Below are positions 53,937-63,435 of a stretch of 64,000 nt of DNA, piece by piece. This stretch comes from JACXTP01 sp963789555 (GTDB lineage: Archaea; Thermoplasmatota; Thermoplasmata; Methanomassiliicoccales; UBA472). The notes beneath the pieces are model-generated. The model ran no database searches, was not told where the DNA came from, and saw only the letters and a program-made list of their open reading frames with translations. The position numbers were made by a program, and so were the translations under genes. The stretch lies in NCBI GenBank assembly GCA_963789555.1, contig CAWBKY010000003.1, positions 124,001-188,000 of the forward strand. The letters run 5' to 3'. Every line of letters starts with the position of its first letter. The stretch's first letter is position 1.

Positions 53937-55038
53937 TTGCGCCACCGGGTCCTGATGCTCCTCTCCAACGAGTACCGGCCCGACGTTCGGGTGGAGAAGG
54001 AGGCCAGGGCCTTGGCCGACGATGGCCACGACGTTACCGTGCTGGCCTGGGACCGAGGGCACAAACGTCCAATGGAGGAGGCCAAGGACGGCATCCTGGT
54101 GGACCGGGTGAGGACCAGGAGATTCGATTCCAAATTCGGGCTGGCCCTCAACTATCCATTTTTCATCATAGCGCTCCTGAGCTCCTCCAGAGGTCCGTCA
54201 TTTCGATGTGGTGCACGCCCATGACCTGGACACGCTTCTTGCGGGTACGCTGATCTCTCGCCTGAGGGGCGTGCCCCTCGTCTATGACGCCCATGAGCAT
54301 TATGCCGACATGGTGTCCCAGGACCTGCCTCGTGGCGTAGCGAGGATGTTCGACCTTTTCGAGAAGGTACTGGTCAGGAATGCGGACCGGGTGGTCGCCG
54401 CCAATCAGAGGATAGCCGAATATCTGAATGACTGGACCACCCGACCACCGGTGGTGGTGATGAACTGCATCGAGCCGCCGCAGGGGATGGAGACCAGACA
54501 ACGGCATGAAAAAATGGTGGTGTTCTACGGTGGCAGCCTGGAGCCGCTACGTTTCATCGAGGAGGCGGTGGCGGCCGTGCGAGATGGCGATGGCACCCTC
54601 CTCCGCGTGGCCGGGGACGGATCGCTACGAAACCTCGTGGAGGATGCGGCAGGCTCCGGTCGCAACGTGCAGTACATAGGGTATGTGGACCATGCCACCT
54701 TGTTGAAGGAGATGGCGCAGGCCGATGTGATCATCGCCATGCTTGACCCGAGCAACCATAACAACCGCATCGGGACCCCGAATCGCATGTTCGAGGCCAT
54801 GGCGGTAGGGACACCGGTCCTCGTCTCCAAGGGTACCTTGAGCGGGGAGATCGTCGAGAGCACGGGGGCAGGACTGGCCATCGAGTGGAGCGCATCCTCG
54901 TTCCAAGAAGCGTTGCTATCGATTGGCCGACCCGGAGCTGAGGGCGAGGCTCGGTGAAAATGGCAAGGACGCGGTCAAGAGAGAATACAACTGGGGCGCC
55001 ATGCGGGCCAGGCTCCTCGACCTTTACCGCTCGCTTTG
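53937..55038 (+). CDS. Family 4 (GT-B) glycosyltransferase (frameshifted)
   Basis: About 367 aa. HRVLMLLSNEYRPDVRVEKEA, VTVLAWDRG, then a frameshift near 54195 into VHAHDLDTLLAGTLISRL and VYDAHEHYADMV, MVVFYGGSLEPLRFI, RNVQYIGYVDHATLLKEM and GTPNRMFEAMAVGTPVLVS (EX7E). A second frameshift near 54925 joins LADPELRARLGENGKDAVKR and a stop at 55038. Last gene of the diacetamido-sugar operon, so it may transfer that sugar. TTG start. Confidence 0.87.
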
Positions 55039-55051
55039 ACAATGGCCGGTC

Positions 55052-56556
55052 CTACTTTCCTTTCAGCTCGGAACGGATGTAGGTCATCATCTCCCCGACG
55101 TTGACCACATCCAGGAAGTAGTCCAGGTCCCGCTTCTGCAGCTCCTTCAGCAAGAGCAGCACCAATGCGAAGACGCAGTAGCTGACGATGCTGACCAACA
55201 CCAGGTCGTACCATCGCTCCACCGGGACCAAGAGGCTCAGGCCATAGGCGGCCATGGCAGCCGCCGCTATCGCCGCCAGATACTTCAAGGGACGGTGGTC
55301 CAGCTTGACCGGGATCTGTCGACTGGCATAATAGATGGAGAGGCCGAACACCACGACATATGTGATGAGGTTGGCAATGGCCGCGCCCACATAGGAAAGC
55401 CCGAGGAGCTCCACTCCCAGGATCTCGTGGGGGACCATGATGAAAAGCAGGACCGCGTCCACACAGCATGGCGGTCACGTAGATGCGCGCCACCTTCTTC
55501 GGCTCGTTTATGGCGTAGAGCTGGGTGATGAAGATGGTGGCGATGGCGCTCAGGAATATGGAGACCGATAGGATGTTCAAGGTCTTGCCCGAATCGGCGA
55601 AGGTGCCCCCGAAGATGATGACCGCCGTCTCCACTGGGAACAGAAGGATCACCACCACCATGGGCAGGATGATCATGCTGATGTAGCGGATGGCCTCGGT
55701 GGACTTGGAACGGATCTCGTTATGCCGGCCCTCCTTGTCCAGCATGGAGAAGGCCGGGAAGGCAAGGGCGGCCACGGCGCTGCTCACCACCAGGAACATG
55801 GACAGCAGGTTCTGGCTGGAGCTGTAGAAGCGCACCGAGTCCTCGGAGATGAAGGTGCCGATGACCAGCTTGTCCATGAGTGGAGAGCACGGTGCTGGCG
55901 ATGACTATGGCGAGCACCGGGGTGGCATATCTCAAATAGGAACGGAACAGGGTGGGCTTGGTCCAGTGCACCTTATCGCGGAACAGGTAGAACAGAGCCA
56001 CGCAAACCGTGGCCAGACCGCCCAGCACATAAGCCCAGGCAACCTCGGTCACTCCCTGCCGGTCCACGAGCAGGAAGACCACCAGGGGCACCCTTATCAA
56101 AGGGTCCACCAGCACCGAGAGCTGGGTCTTGGTGGTCTGCAGGCGGGCGTCGAAGGTGAGCGTGGCGATCCCTGCCAACCCATAGAACACGTAATAGGCC
56201 AGGAGGATGTAGACCAGCTCCTTGACCGTCGGTTCCATGGGCGTGGGGAAGATGAGGTCATAGCTGAACAGCAATGCGAGCGTCACCGCCACCGCTCCGG
56301 CCAGGGTGCAGAGCCTTACCGTCGCATAGGTGCTGACGCAATCATTGAGGTCATTGCCCTCCGAGACCCGTTTTATGTGCGCCTGGGCGAAACCGAGGTC
56401 CGCCACCCCGAAAATGATGGCCAGGAAGGCGAGCGAATAGCTGAGCTGCCCATAGGCCTCGTCCAAATACCTGGTCATGAAGGTAAGGGCGATCAATGCC
56501 AGGGCGGCGCTGATGAACCGCGAGATCATTATCAGAAAGGAGCGGCGGCCTATCAA
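55052..56556 (-). CDS. Wzx-type polysaccharide flippase (frameshifted)
   Basis: About 500 aa MATE/MOP-superfamily exporter with around 12-14 membrane segments, expected to flip lipid-linked glycans. Opening SFLIMISRFISAALALIALTF and FMTRYLDEAYGQLSYSLAF are typical. Breaks near 55880 (joining VLST to LMDKLVIGTFIS) and 55465 (joining YVTAML to VDAVLLFIMVPHE) interrupt it. The start is placed at TTG 56556 because a TATA box at 56579-56586 is centred about 27 nt upstream; ATG 56529 is the alternative. Convergent with the GT4 gene. Confidence 0.85.
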
Positions 56557-56578
56557 CGGGCTCTCGTAGCCATTGTCA

Positions 56579-56586
56579 TTATTTAA
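56579..56586 (-). promoter_or_regulatory. TATA box of the flippase gene
   Basis: TTAAATAA on the minus strand, centred about 27 nt before TTG 56556. Confidence 0.5.
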
Positions 56587-56710
56587 CGGTAATCGGCCCG
56601 ATACCGGACGGGATAAATAGAGCCAAAGAGCTCTCGGACCCACAGGCCAAAGAATTTATTGGAGTGAGATAAATAAAATATAAATAATTCAGAAGGCATT
56701 CGTTAAATAT

Positions 56711-56728
56711 GTCCGACAGTCGTCGGAC
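56711..56728. promoter_or_regulatory. Perfect inverted repeat upstream of smc
   Basis: GTCCGAC-AGTC-GTCGGAC, 7-bp arms around 4 nt, just downstream of AT-rich TATA-like sequence (56668-56687 and 56703-56709) and about 80 nt before the smc ATG. Either an operator for a dimeric regulator or a hairpin in the leader. Confidence 0.5.
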
Positions 56729-56805
56729 TCGATGGATGGGATGCACTTGGAGCTTGAGCTTTATCAGAGCGTATGCTCAAGGGCCCTTGGCCGAGGAGGG
56801 CGGGA

Positions 56806-59800
56806 ATGTACCTGAAGCAGATCGAAGTGGAGAACTTCAAGTCCTTCGGCAAGCGGATGACGATCCCCATGCTGAACGGCTTCACCGCCGTCACTGGCCC
56901 GAACGGCTCTGGCAAGTCCAACATCTCCGACGCCATCCTTTTCGTCCTCGGCCCGAAGAGTTCCAAGGCCATCCGTGCCGGTCGGCTCACCGACCTCATC
57001 TTCAACGGCGGACCGTCCAAGCAACCATCCTCCTATACCAAGGTCTCCTTGGTGTTCGACAACAAGGACCGTCTCATCCCCATCGATGACGACATCGTCA
57101 GGCTCACCAGGCACGTCAAGCTCTCTGAGAGCGAGACCGGTTACAACTCATATTTCTACGTGAACGACAGGAAGTCGTCCCTGAACGAGTTCGATTATCT
57201 TTTGGCCTCGGCAAGGATCAGCGCCGACGGCTACAACCTGGTGCAACAGGGCGACGTCACCCGCATCGTGGAGATGTCGCCATTGGAACGACGCAGATTG
57301 ATGGACGACATCTCTGGCATCAGCAAGTTCGACGAGGACATCGTCAAGGCCGAGGGCGAGCGCAAGGGCGCCGAGGAGAACATGGACCGCATCGGCATAA
57401 TCATGAACGAGCTGGAGAAGCAACTGCATCAGCTGGAGGTGGAGAAGGCGGCGGCGTTGCGCTTCATGGAGGCGAGGGACCGTCTCGCCCTGTCCAGGTC
57501 ACGCATGGCGCACAAGAAGAAGGAGGCGGCGGAGTCCGAGGTCAACGCCACCCGCGCCCAGATCGATGCCTATAACAAAGACATGGAGGCCTTGCGCCTG
57601 CGTAAGGCCGAGATCGGCAGGGCCATCGCCGATGCCGAAAGAAGGATAATCGAGCTGGAGGCCCAGATCACCGAGAAGGGCGGCCAGGAGTTCAAGGACC
57701 TGAAGGAGCGCATGGACGCCGCCAAGATCGAGATCGCCAGGGCGACCGACGCGGCCCAACGCTCGGACGAGGAGGGCAAGGAGCTGCAGGAGACCCTGCG
57801 CCACCACCGTGAGGAGCGCAACAAGCTCCAGCACGAGGTCCGCTCCATCGATGACAAGCACAAGGTCACAGAGGAGACCCTGCTGGACAAGCAGCGCCTT
57901 CTCGAAGAGAGGCGCAAGCAGCAGGCGGAGGTGCAGTCCAAGATATCCGCCTCCGACTCCGAGCTGTCCGCTCTGGAGAGGAGACTGCTCGATCTGGACG
58001 CCCAGGTCAGCGAGGGCGAGGAGAAGGTCCACTCCCTCACCATGGACAAGGACCGCCAGGAGGACCGGCTGAACCGTCTCAAGGCCGAACTGGCCGAGAA
58101 CGAGGAGAGCAAGGGCAACCTGGAGTTCCAGATCAAGGACGCGGAGTGGCGCCTGCGCGAGATCCAAAAGACGGAAAAGAGCTCCACGGGCGAGCTCAGC
58201 GCCTTGCAGACCCAGTTCTTCGCCAAGCGTTCGCAGGAGGCGAAGATGGCCGCACAGCTGGACGAGCTGGAGCAGGCCATCAAGACCCTCACCCGGGAAT
58301 ACAATCACATCTCCGCGGAGAAGGAGGCGGTGGAGAACCTTGCCAAGGGCTACAACCGTGCCGTCCGTTCCCTGTTGGAGGCGAGGGACAAGCACGAGAT
58401 CAGAGGCATCCATGGCACCGTGGCCGAGCTGGCCAAGGTCGACCCCAAGTACGACATCGCCCTCAACGTCGCCGCCGGCGCGCGGATGCAGTCGGTCATC
58501 GTGGACGATGACGAGGTGGCCTCCGAGGCCATCCAGTTCCTGAAGCGGAACAACCTGGGCCGCGCCACATTCCTACCTCTCAACAAGATGCTAGACGGCA
58601 AGCCCCGGGGCAAGGCCCAGCTCGTCGTCAAAGAGGCGGTCGGATACGCCATCGACCTCATCGACTTCGAGGAACGCTACCGCCCCGCCTTCTGGTACGT
58701 TTTCGGCGACACCGTGGTGGTGCAGGACCTGGCCAAGGCCCGAAAGCTGATGGGCGGGGTACGTCTGGTTACGGCCGGCGGCGAGCTCATCGAGGCCTCC
58801 GGGGCCATGGTGGGCGGCACGCTGGACACCAACACCCCCAAGTTCGGCCAGAGCTCCAAGGGCAAGCTGGAGGAGATCGCCGAGGAGCTGCGCAAGAGCG
58901 TGGAGCACTCGGAGAAACTGACCGCCCAGCTCAAGGCGTTGCGCTTGGAGCTGCAACAGGTGGAGTCCCGCATGCGCGAGCTCAGCGGCTCGGAGAGCAA
59001 CAACGAGATCAAGATCAGCGGCCTGGAGGCCACCTTGAAGGACCTGAAGGGCCGGATGGCCAAGGGACGCGAGGAGGCGACGACCAAGGCCAAGGAATCG
59101 GAGGAGCTGCGCCTGGCCATCGAGAGGTTGTCCAAGGAGGTCGCTTCCGCCGCATCCAAGGTGGAGCAGACCAAATCTCAACGTGAGCTGGCCCGGCAGA
59201 GGCAGATGGAGATCGCCCCCAAGGACCTCACCGCCAAGCTGCGCGCTTTGCAATCCGAGGTGGTGGAGCTCACCGCCTCGGTGGCGGAGCTGAACTCCGA
59301 GAAGGCCACCGGCAAGACCCAGATGGACCTGCTCCGCAAACGCCTGGAGGAGATGGACCAGTTCGAGGCCGGTTCCAAGGAGAAGTCGGTCAAGCTGCGC
59401 TCCGAGGGCGAGGAGGCCCGGGCCAAGGAGGCCAAGCTCCGCGTGGAGCTCAACGGCATGAGGCGCATCGAGGACTCCATGGGCAAGGAGATGAACGACC
59501 TCCGCGCCAAGAAGGAGGCCTGCGTTCAAGGAACGGACCCAGTTGGAGTCCGACCGGGACAAGCTCCAGACCAAGGCGGAGACCTCGCAGGACTTCGTCA
59601 TCACGCTCAACACCAAGCTCGCCACCGCCATGGAGCGCATCAAGGAGTGCGACGTCGAGATCGAGCAGATCAAGGTGCCGGTCACCTACCCTCTGCCCCC
59701 CATGGACGAGATCAAGGCGGAGATCAACCGCTGCGAGTCCACCCTGGCCAACATGGGCGCCGTCAACCTGCGTTCCATAGAGGACTACGAGGACAAGTTC

Positions 59801-60406
59801 GCCCGGCATGTGGAGCTGCGCAACGAGATCAAACGCCTGGACGACCAGAAGAACGACCTCATCAAGCTCACCAACGAACTGAACGAGAAGAAGAAGGTCG
59901 CTCTGCTCAAGGTGTTCGACGCGGTCAACGAGAACTTCCGCACCGTCTACGCCGAGCTTTCGCAGGGAGGCGACGCCGAGCTGCTGCTGGAGAACCCAGA
60001 GCGGCCGTTCGAGGGCGGCTTGGTCATGAAGTGCCGGCCCAGGCACGGCAAGGTGCTGCGGTTGGAGGCGCTAAGCGGAGGGGAGAAGTCGCTGGCAGCG
60101 CTGAGCTTCATCTTCGCCATGCAGGAATGGCAGCCATCGCCCTTCTATCTGCTGGACGAGGTGGACATGTTCCTGGACGCGGTCAACGCCGACATGGTGG
60201 CCCAGCGCGTCAAGAAGAGCTCCCACACCGCCCAGTTCGTCATGATATCGTTGAGGAAGGTCACCCTGAACAAGGCGGACCACATCATCGGGGTGACGAA
60301 GCCAGAGGGCGGGATAAGCAATGTCATAATGAAGCCCGACCTGGGCGATATCAAGGACCTCCAGGACGACCTTAAGGTGCTGGAGGAGAAGGGGGATGGG
60401 GTATAA
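56806..60406 (+). CDS. smc: Chromosome segregation ATPase SMC (frameshifted)
   Basis: About 1200 aa condensin subunit that extrudes DNA loops. N-terminal MYLKQIEVENFKSFGKR and Walker A GPNGSGKSN (residues 31-39), coiled coil, hinge near residues 530-680 (IHGTVAELAKVDPKYDIALN, and GYAIDLIDFEERYRPAF), second coiled coil, then LEALSGGEKSLAALSF signature and FYLLDEVDMFLDAVNA Walker B. An indel near 59528 (TGCGTTCAAGG) splits it: AKKEAC continues as FKERTQLESDRDKLQ. A broken smc is unlikely to be tolerated, so I read this as an error. Start at ATG 56806; the stop overlaps scpA. Confidence 0.96.
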
Positions 60407-61314
60407 TGGAGACCAACGCAGAGGCCATCTACGGCCATTTGCTGTTCCACCGCGCCATCATCGACGAGGGGGACCGCAGCGAGAAGATCGAACGCTACAT
60501 GGAACTGCTCAAGCAGGCCGAGGCGGGGGAGGGCATCGTCCCCCTCGACCCAGTGGATAGGGCGGTACAGCTGGTGTTCCAGCTGGTCCTCTCCAACAAC
60601 TTCGACCCTTGGGACGTGAACCTCATGGAGTTCGTCCGCATGTACACCAAGAAGATGCACGCCGACGAGGTGAACTTCATCGTGGCAGGCAAGCTGGTGC
60701 ACATGGCCTGGAGCATCCTGCGCATGCAGAGCCAAGAGGTGCTGCTGCTGCACGAGCGCCCCGAGCAGTTCGAGCTGAACTGCGCCGACTGGGACCTGGA
60801 AGGTGAGGCCCAGTCCGAGGAACCGTTCCATTCCGATATCGTCACCGACGTCCCGGACGGGGTGGAGCTGGCCGAGGCGGTCCGCCACCACACCAGCCGA
60901 CCGGTCTCGTTGGTCGAGCTCTTGGACGCGTTCGATGAGGCCAAGCGCGAGGTCGAGGTGCAACTGGCCCGGCAGAAGGCCCGGGACGTGCTCAAGGCCG
61001 CGCAGGAACGCTTCGACGGCAAGGCCCACTCCGAGGACCTGGAGAAGGACGTGGAGATGACCTGGGACCGCATCCTCCGATGCGGCAACGGGCCGATCGC
61101 GCTCGAGGACATCATTGAAGGCGGCAAGGAGGACGCGGTCACGGTCGTGGTCTCATTGCTGTTCCTGTCCCGGGCGGGCAAGATCGCCCTATGGCAGGAC
61201 GAACTTCCCTATGGCCAGGTATTCCTGGAGATCAAGATCCCGTGGGACATCGGCACCCTAGAGGAAAGGCCGGCACCGCTGGTGCCCACCCCTGAGAAGA
61301 GAGCGGTGATCTGA
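60406..61314 (+). CDS. scpA: Segregation and condensation protein A
   Basis: 302 aa kleisin that bridges the SMC heads. VDRAVQLVFQLVLSNNFDPWDVNLMEFVRMY and VAGKLVHMAWSILRMQSQEVLL form the N-terminal ScpA block; an acidic linker follows; the C-terminal winged helix has VTVVVSLLFLSRAGKIALWQDE. It begins on the last base of smc and lies 1 nt before scpB, so all three are one operon. Confidence 0.93.
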   Translation: METNAEAIYGHLLFHRAIIDEGDRSEKIERYMELLKQAEAGEGIVPLDPVDRAVQLVFQLVLSNNFDPWDVNLMEFVRMYTKKMHADEVNFIVAGKLVHMAWSILRMQSQEVLLLHERPEQFELNCADWDLEGEAQSEEPFHSDIVTDVPDGVELAEAVRHHTSRPVSLVELLDAFDEAKREVEVQLARQKARDVLKAAQERFDGKAHSEDLEKDVEMTWDRILRCGNGPIALEDIIEGGKEDAVTVVVSLLFLSRAGKIALWQDELPYGQVFLEIKIPWDIGTLEERPAPLVPTPEKRAVI

Positions 61315-61315
61315 A

Positions 61316-61813
61316 TTGGAATCGGAGCGAGCAGTGGAGGCGGTGCTGTTCTCTTCCGGCCGGCCGATGAAGGCCTCGGAACTATGCGAGGCCACCGGGC
61401 TCGGCCCTGACACCGTAAGGAGGGCGCTGAAGAAGTTGGAGGAGGAGTACGACCAGAGAGGCTCCGCCATCCAGGTGGTCAAGATCGGCCTGAAGTACTC
61501 CATGCAGCTCCGTCCGGAGGCGGCGCGCTATTCCACCACCTTCGCGGAGAAGGAGCTGCCCGACAAGGTCCTCCGCCTGGCGGCCATCATCGCCTACAAC
61601 CAGCCCATACTACAGAGCGAACTGGCCAAGCTCATGGGGTCTGACGTTTACGACGAGGTGCGCACCCTGCGCCACGCCGGTCTCGTCACCGGCAAGAAGC
61701 AAGGGCAGACGTTGTTGCTGTCCACGACGCAGAAGTTCTCCGAGTACTTCGGCATCGGCAGCAACCGCAAAGAGGACATCAAGAGGTGGTTGGAATCACA
61801 GTCAAAGAAGTAG
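61316..61813 (+). CDS. scpB: Segregation and condensation protein B
   Basis: 165 aa. Two winged helices: VEAVLFSSGRPMKASELCEATG and LRLAAIIAYNQPILQSELAKLMG with VRTLRHAGLVTGKKQGQTLLLSTTQKFSEYFGI. ScpB dimers bind the ScpA linker. TTG start immediately after scpA. Confidence 0.93.
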   Translation: MESERAVEAVLFSSGRPMKASELCEATGLGPDTVRRALKKLEEEYDQRGSAIQVVKIGLKYSMQLRPEAARYSTTFAEKELPDKVLRLAAIIAYNQPILQSELAKLMGSDVYDEVRTLRHAGLVTGKKQGQTLLLSTTQKFSEYFGIGSNRKEDIKRWLESQSKK

Positions 61814-62010
61814 TGAGAGTGAAGGAAGATCAGAAGACTACCATCGGGCGCATACCTATCATGGTCTCCGAGGCGAGGCGTTTGCCTGGCTCCGACCCCT
61901 GCGTCACCATCACGGAGCTAAGTGTGGAGCGGAGGGAGGAGGACGCCCCGCCCCTGCGCACCTGGTCCGGATACCCCTTCGTATCTCTGAAGGGTTCGCA
62001 CGGCAAGTGA
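61813..62010 (+). CDS. Possible small protein after scpB
   Basis: 65 codons from a GTG that shares a base with the scpB stop (TAGTG). Residues TTIGRIPIMVSEARRLPGSDP and LRTWSGYPFVSLKGSHGK look protein-like in composition, but I know no family. It may be a real small gene coupled to scpB, or a remnant hit by an indel. A promoter for the Lsm gene follows after about 90 nt. Confidence 0.35.
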   Translation: MRVKEDQKTTIGRIPIMVSEARRLPGSDPCVTITELSVERREEDAPPLRTWSGYPFVSLKGSHGK

Positions 62011-62106
62011 TGGTCCCAAGGCATCGGCCGTCCATGGTACTAGAGGGATGGATGTGACTGGCCGGCCTTGGAACGGCCATGGGTGGGCGCGCCCTCATAG
62101 AAAACC

Positions 62107-62114
62107 TTTATATC
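62107..62114 (+). promoter_or_regulatory. TATA box of the Lsm gene
   Basis: TTTATATC preceded by AAAACC (BRE-like purine-rich element); predicted transcription start near 62137. Confidence 0.55.
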
Positions 62115-62147
62115 CAGCGGTCCTAATGCGTCAAAGTAGTGGTCTTA

Positions 62148-62363
62148 ATGGTAATGCCCCTTGCGCTGCTCGAGAAATCCATGAACAAGAACATCTCCCT
62201 CCTGCTGAAGGACAACCGTATGCTAGAGGGCAAGCTGACCGGATACGACGAGTACATGAACATGGTCATGGAGGACACGGAGGAGCGCACCTCTGAACAG
62301 ACCAGGCGCCTGGGCGTGGTCATCCTCCGGGGCAACAACGTGGTGAGCATCTCACCCCTCTGA
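62148..62363 (+). CDS. Archaeal Sm-like protein (Lsm)
   Basis: 71 aa. Sm1 motif LLKDNRMLEGKLTGYDEYMNMVMED and Sm2 LGVVILRGNNVVSISP. It forms heptameric or hexameric rings that bind U-rich RNA. ATG 62148 or 62154 is likely; GTG 62139 cannot be excluded since it would be leaderless with the TATA box at 62107. The usual neighbour L37e is not found here. Confidence 0.92.
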   Translation: MVMPLALLEKSMNKNISLLLKDNRMLEGKLTGYDEYMNMVMEDTEERTSEQTRRLGVVILRGNNVVSISPL

Positions 62364-62393
62364 AATCCGTTCCTATTACCGGTGAAAAAACGG

Positions 62394-63359
62394 ATGAAGG
62401 CGGTAATTCTTGCAGGCGGTCTAGGCACGCGCCTAAGGCCACTTACCTACCGAACACCCAAACCCCTCGTACCTCTGGTGGGCAAGCCATTGGTGCGCCA
62501 CATCATCGATTCCTTGCCCTCCCGCGTGGACACGGTGGTGCTGGCCGTCTCCTACATGAAGGAGGCGTTGGAGGATTACTTCCGGGTGAACGACTGCGGT
62601 CGCAAGGTCATCCTGGTCAATGAGACCCAGCCCCTCGGGACCGGGGGGGCCCTTAAGAACGTCGAGGAGCACCTCGACGAGACCTTCATGGCCTTCAACG
62701 GCGACGTGATCTGCTCGTTGGACCTCAATGCCATGCTGCGTCGGCACCGCCAAGGGGGTGGCATCGGCACGTTGGCGTTATGGGAGGTGGAGGACCCAAG
62801 CCCCTTCGGCGTGGTGGCCCTCGACCCGACCGGGCGGATAACCCGTTTCCAGGAGAAGCCAAGTCGGGCGGAGGCGGTATCGAACCTGATCAACGCGGGC
62901 ACCTACATCTTCGAACCAGAGATACTGGACCACATCGGCCCAGGGGTGGTGTCGTTGGAACGTGAGGTGTTCCCCAAGGTCCTGGCGGATGGGCTGTTCG
63001 GGCACGAGTTCGAGGGTTACTGGGTGGACTGCGGGACGAGGGAGAGCTACCTCAAGGCCCAGGAGACCATCATGCGGTTCCAAGGGGACAAGGTCTTCGA
63101 CCTCGAGCTCCGCGGCAAGGTGGCGATGGAAGGGCCCTATCATCTGGACGGTGCCTATCTGGAGGACTGCCATGTCGGTCCCAACGTCTATGTCTATCCC
63201 GGGGCCGAGATAATGTCTGGCGCCATGGTGAGCAACAGCGTCATCATGGCCGGGGCCCGAGTGTCGCCCGGAGCCCAGGTGAGGGACTCCATCATCGGTC
63301 CAGGGCAAGTGGTGCCCCAGGGCTCGTCGGTCATAGGGCAGATCATAGCGGAAAGATGA
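62394..63359 (+). CDS. Sugar-phosphate nucleotidyltransferase
   Basis: 321 aa. KAVILAGGLGTRLRPLTYRTPKPLVPLVGKP is the nucleotidyltransferase signature (given here in part), then AFNGDVICSLD (metal Asp), FGVVALDPTGRITRFQEKPS, NAGTYIFEPEIL and a C-terminal beta-helix of hexapeptide repeats (SVIMAGARVSPGAQVRDSII). It activates a sugar 1-phosphate, probably GlcNAc-1-P, Glc-1-P or Man-1-P, and so could feed the glycan genes. GGTGA at 62380-62384 is a fitting SD for ATG 62394. Confidence 0.9.
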   Translation: MKAVILAGGLGTRLRPLTYRTPKPLVPLVGKPLVRHIIDSLPSRVDTVVLAVSYMKEALEDYFRVNDCGRKVILVNETQPLGTGGALKNVEEHLDETFMAFNGDVICSLDLNAMLRRHRQGGGIGTLALWEVEDPSPFGVVALDPTGRITRFQEKPSRAEAVSNLINAGTYIFEPEILDHIGPGVVSLEREVFPKVLADGLFGHEFEGYWVDCGTRESYLKAQETIMRFQGDKVFDLELRGKVAMEGPYHLDGAYLEDCHVGPNVYVYPGAEIMSGAMVSNSVIMAGARVSPGAQVRDSIIGPGQVVPQGSSVIGQIIAER

Positions 63360-63435
63360 GTCCGTATCGACCAATACAGGACTCTGATTGTTAGTTATGT
63401 ATATATTCCTGGAAATTTTCCGGTAGGCTATAGAG

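Noticed and set aside
59500..59560. Programmed ribosomal frameshift in smc
   Set aside because: No slippery heptamer or stimulatory structure is evident at TGCGTTCAAGG, and dozens of other genes show similar single-base breaks; sequencing error explains all of them.
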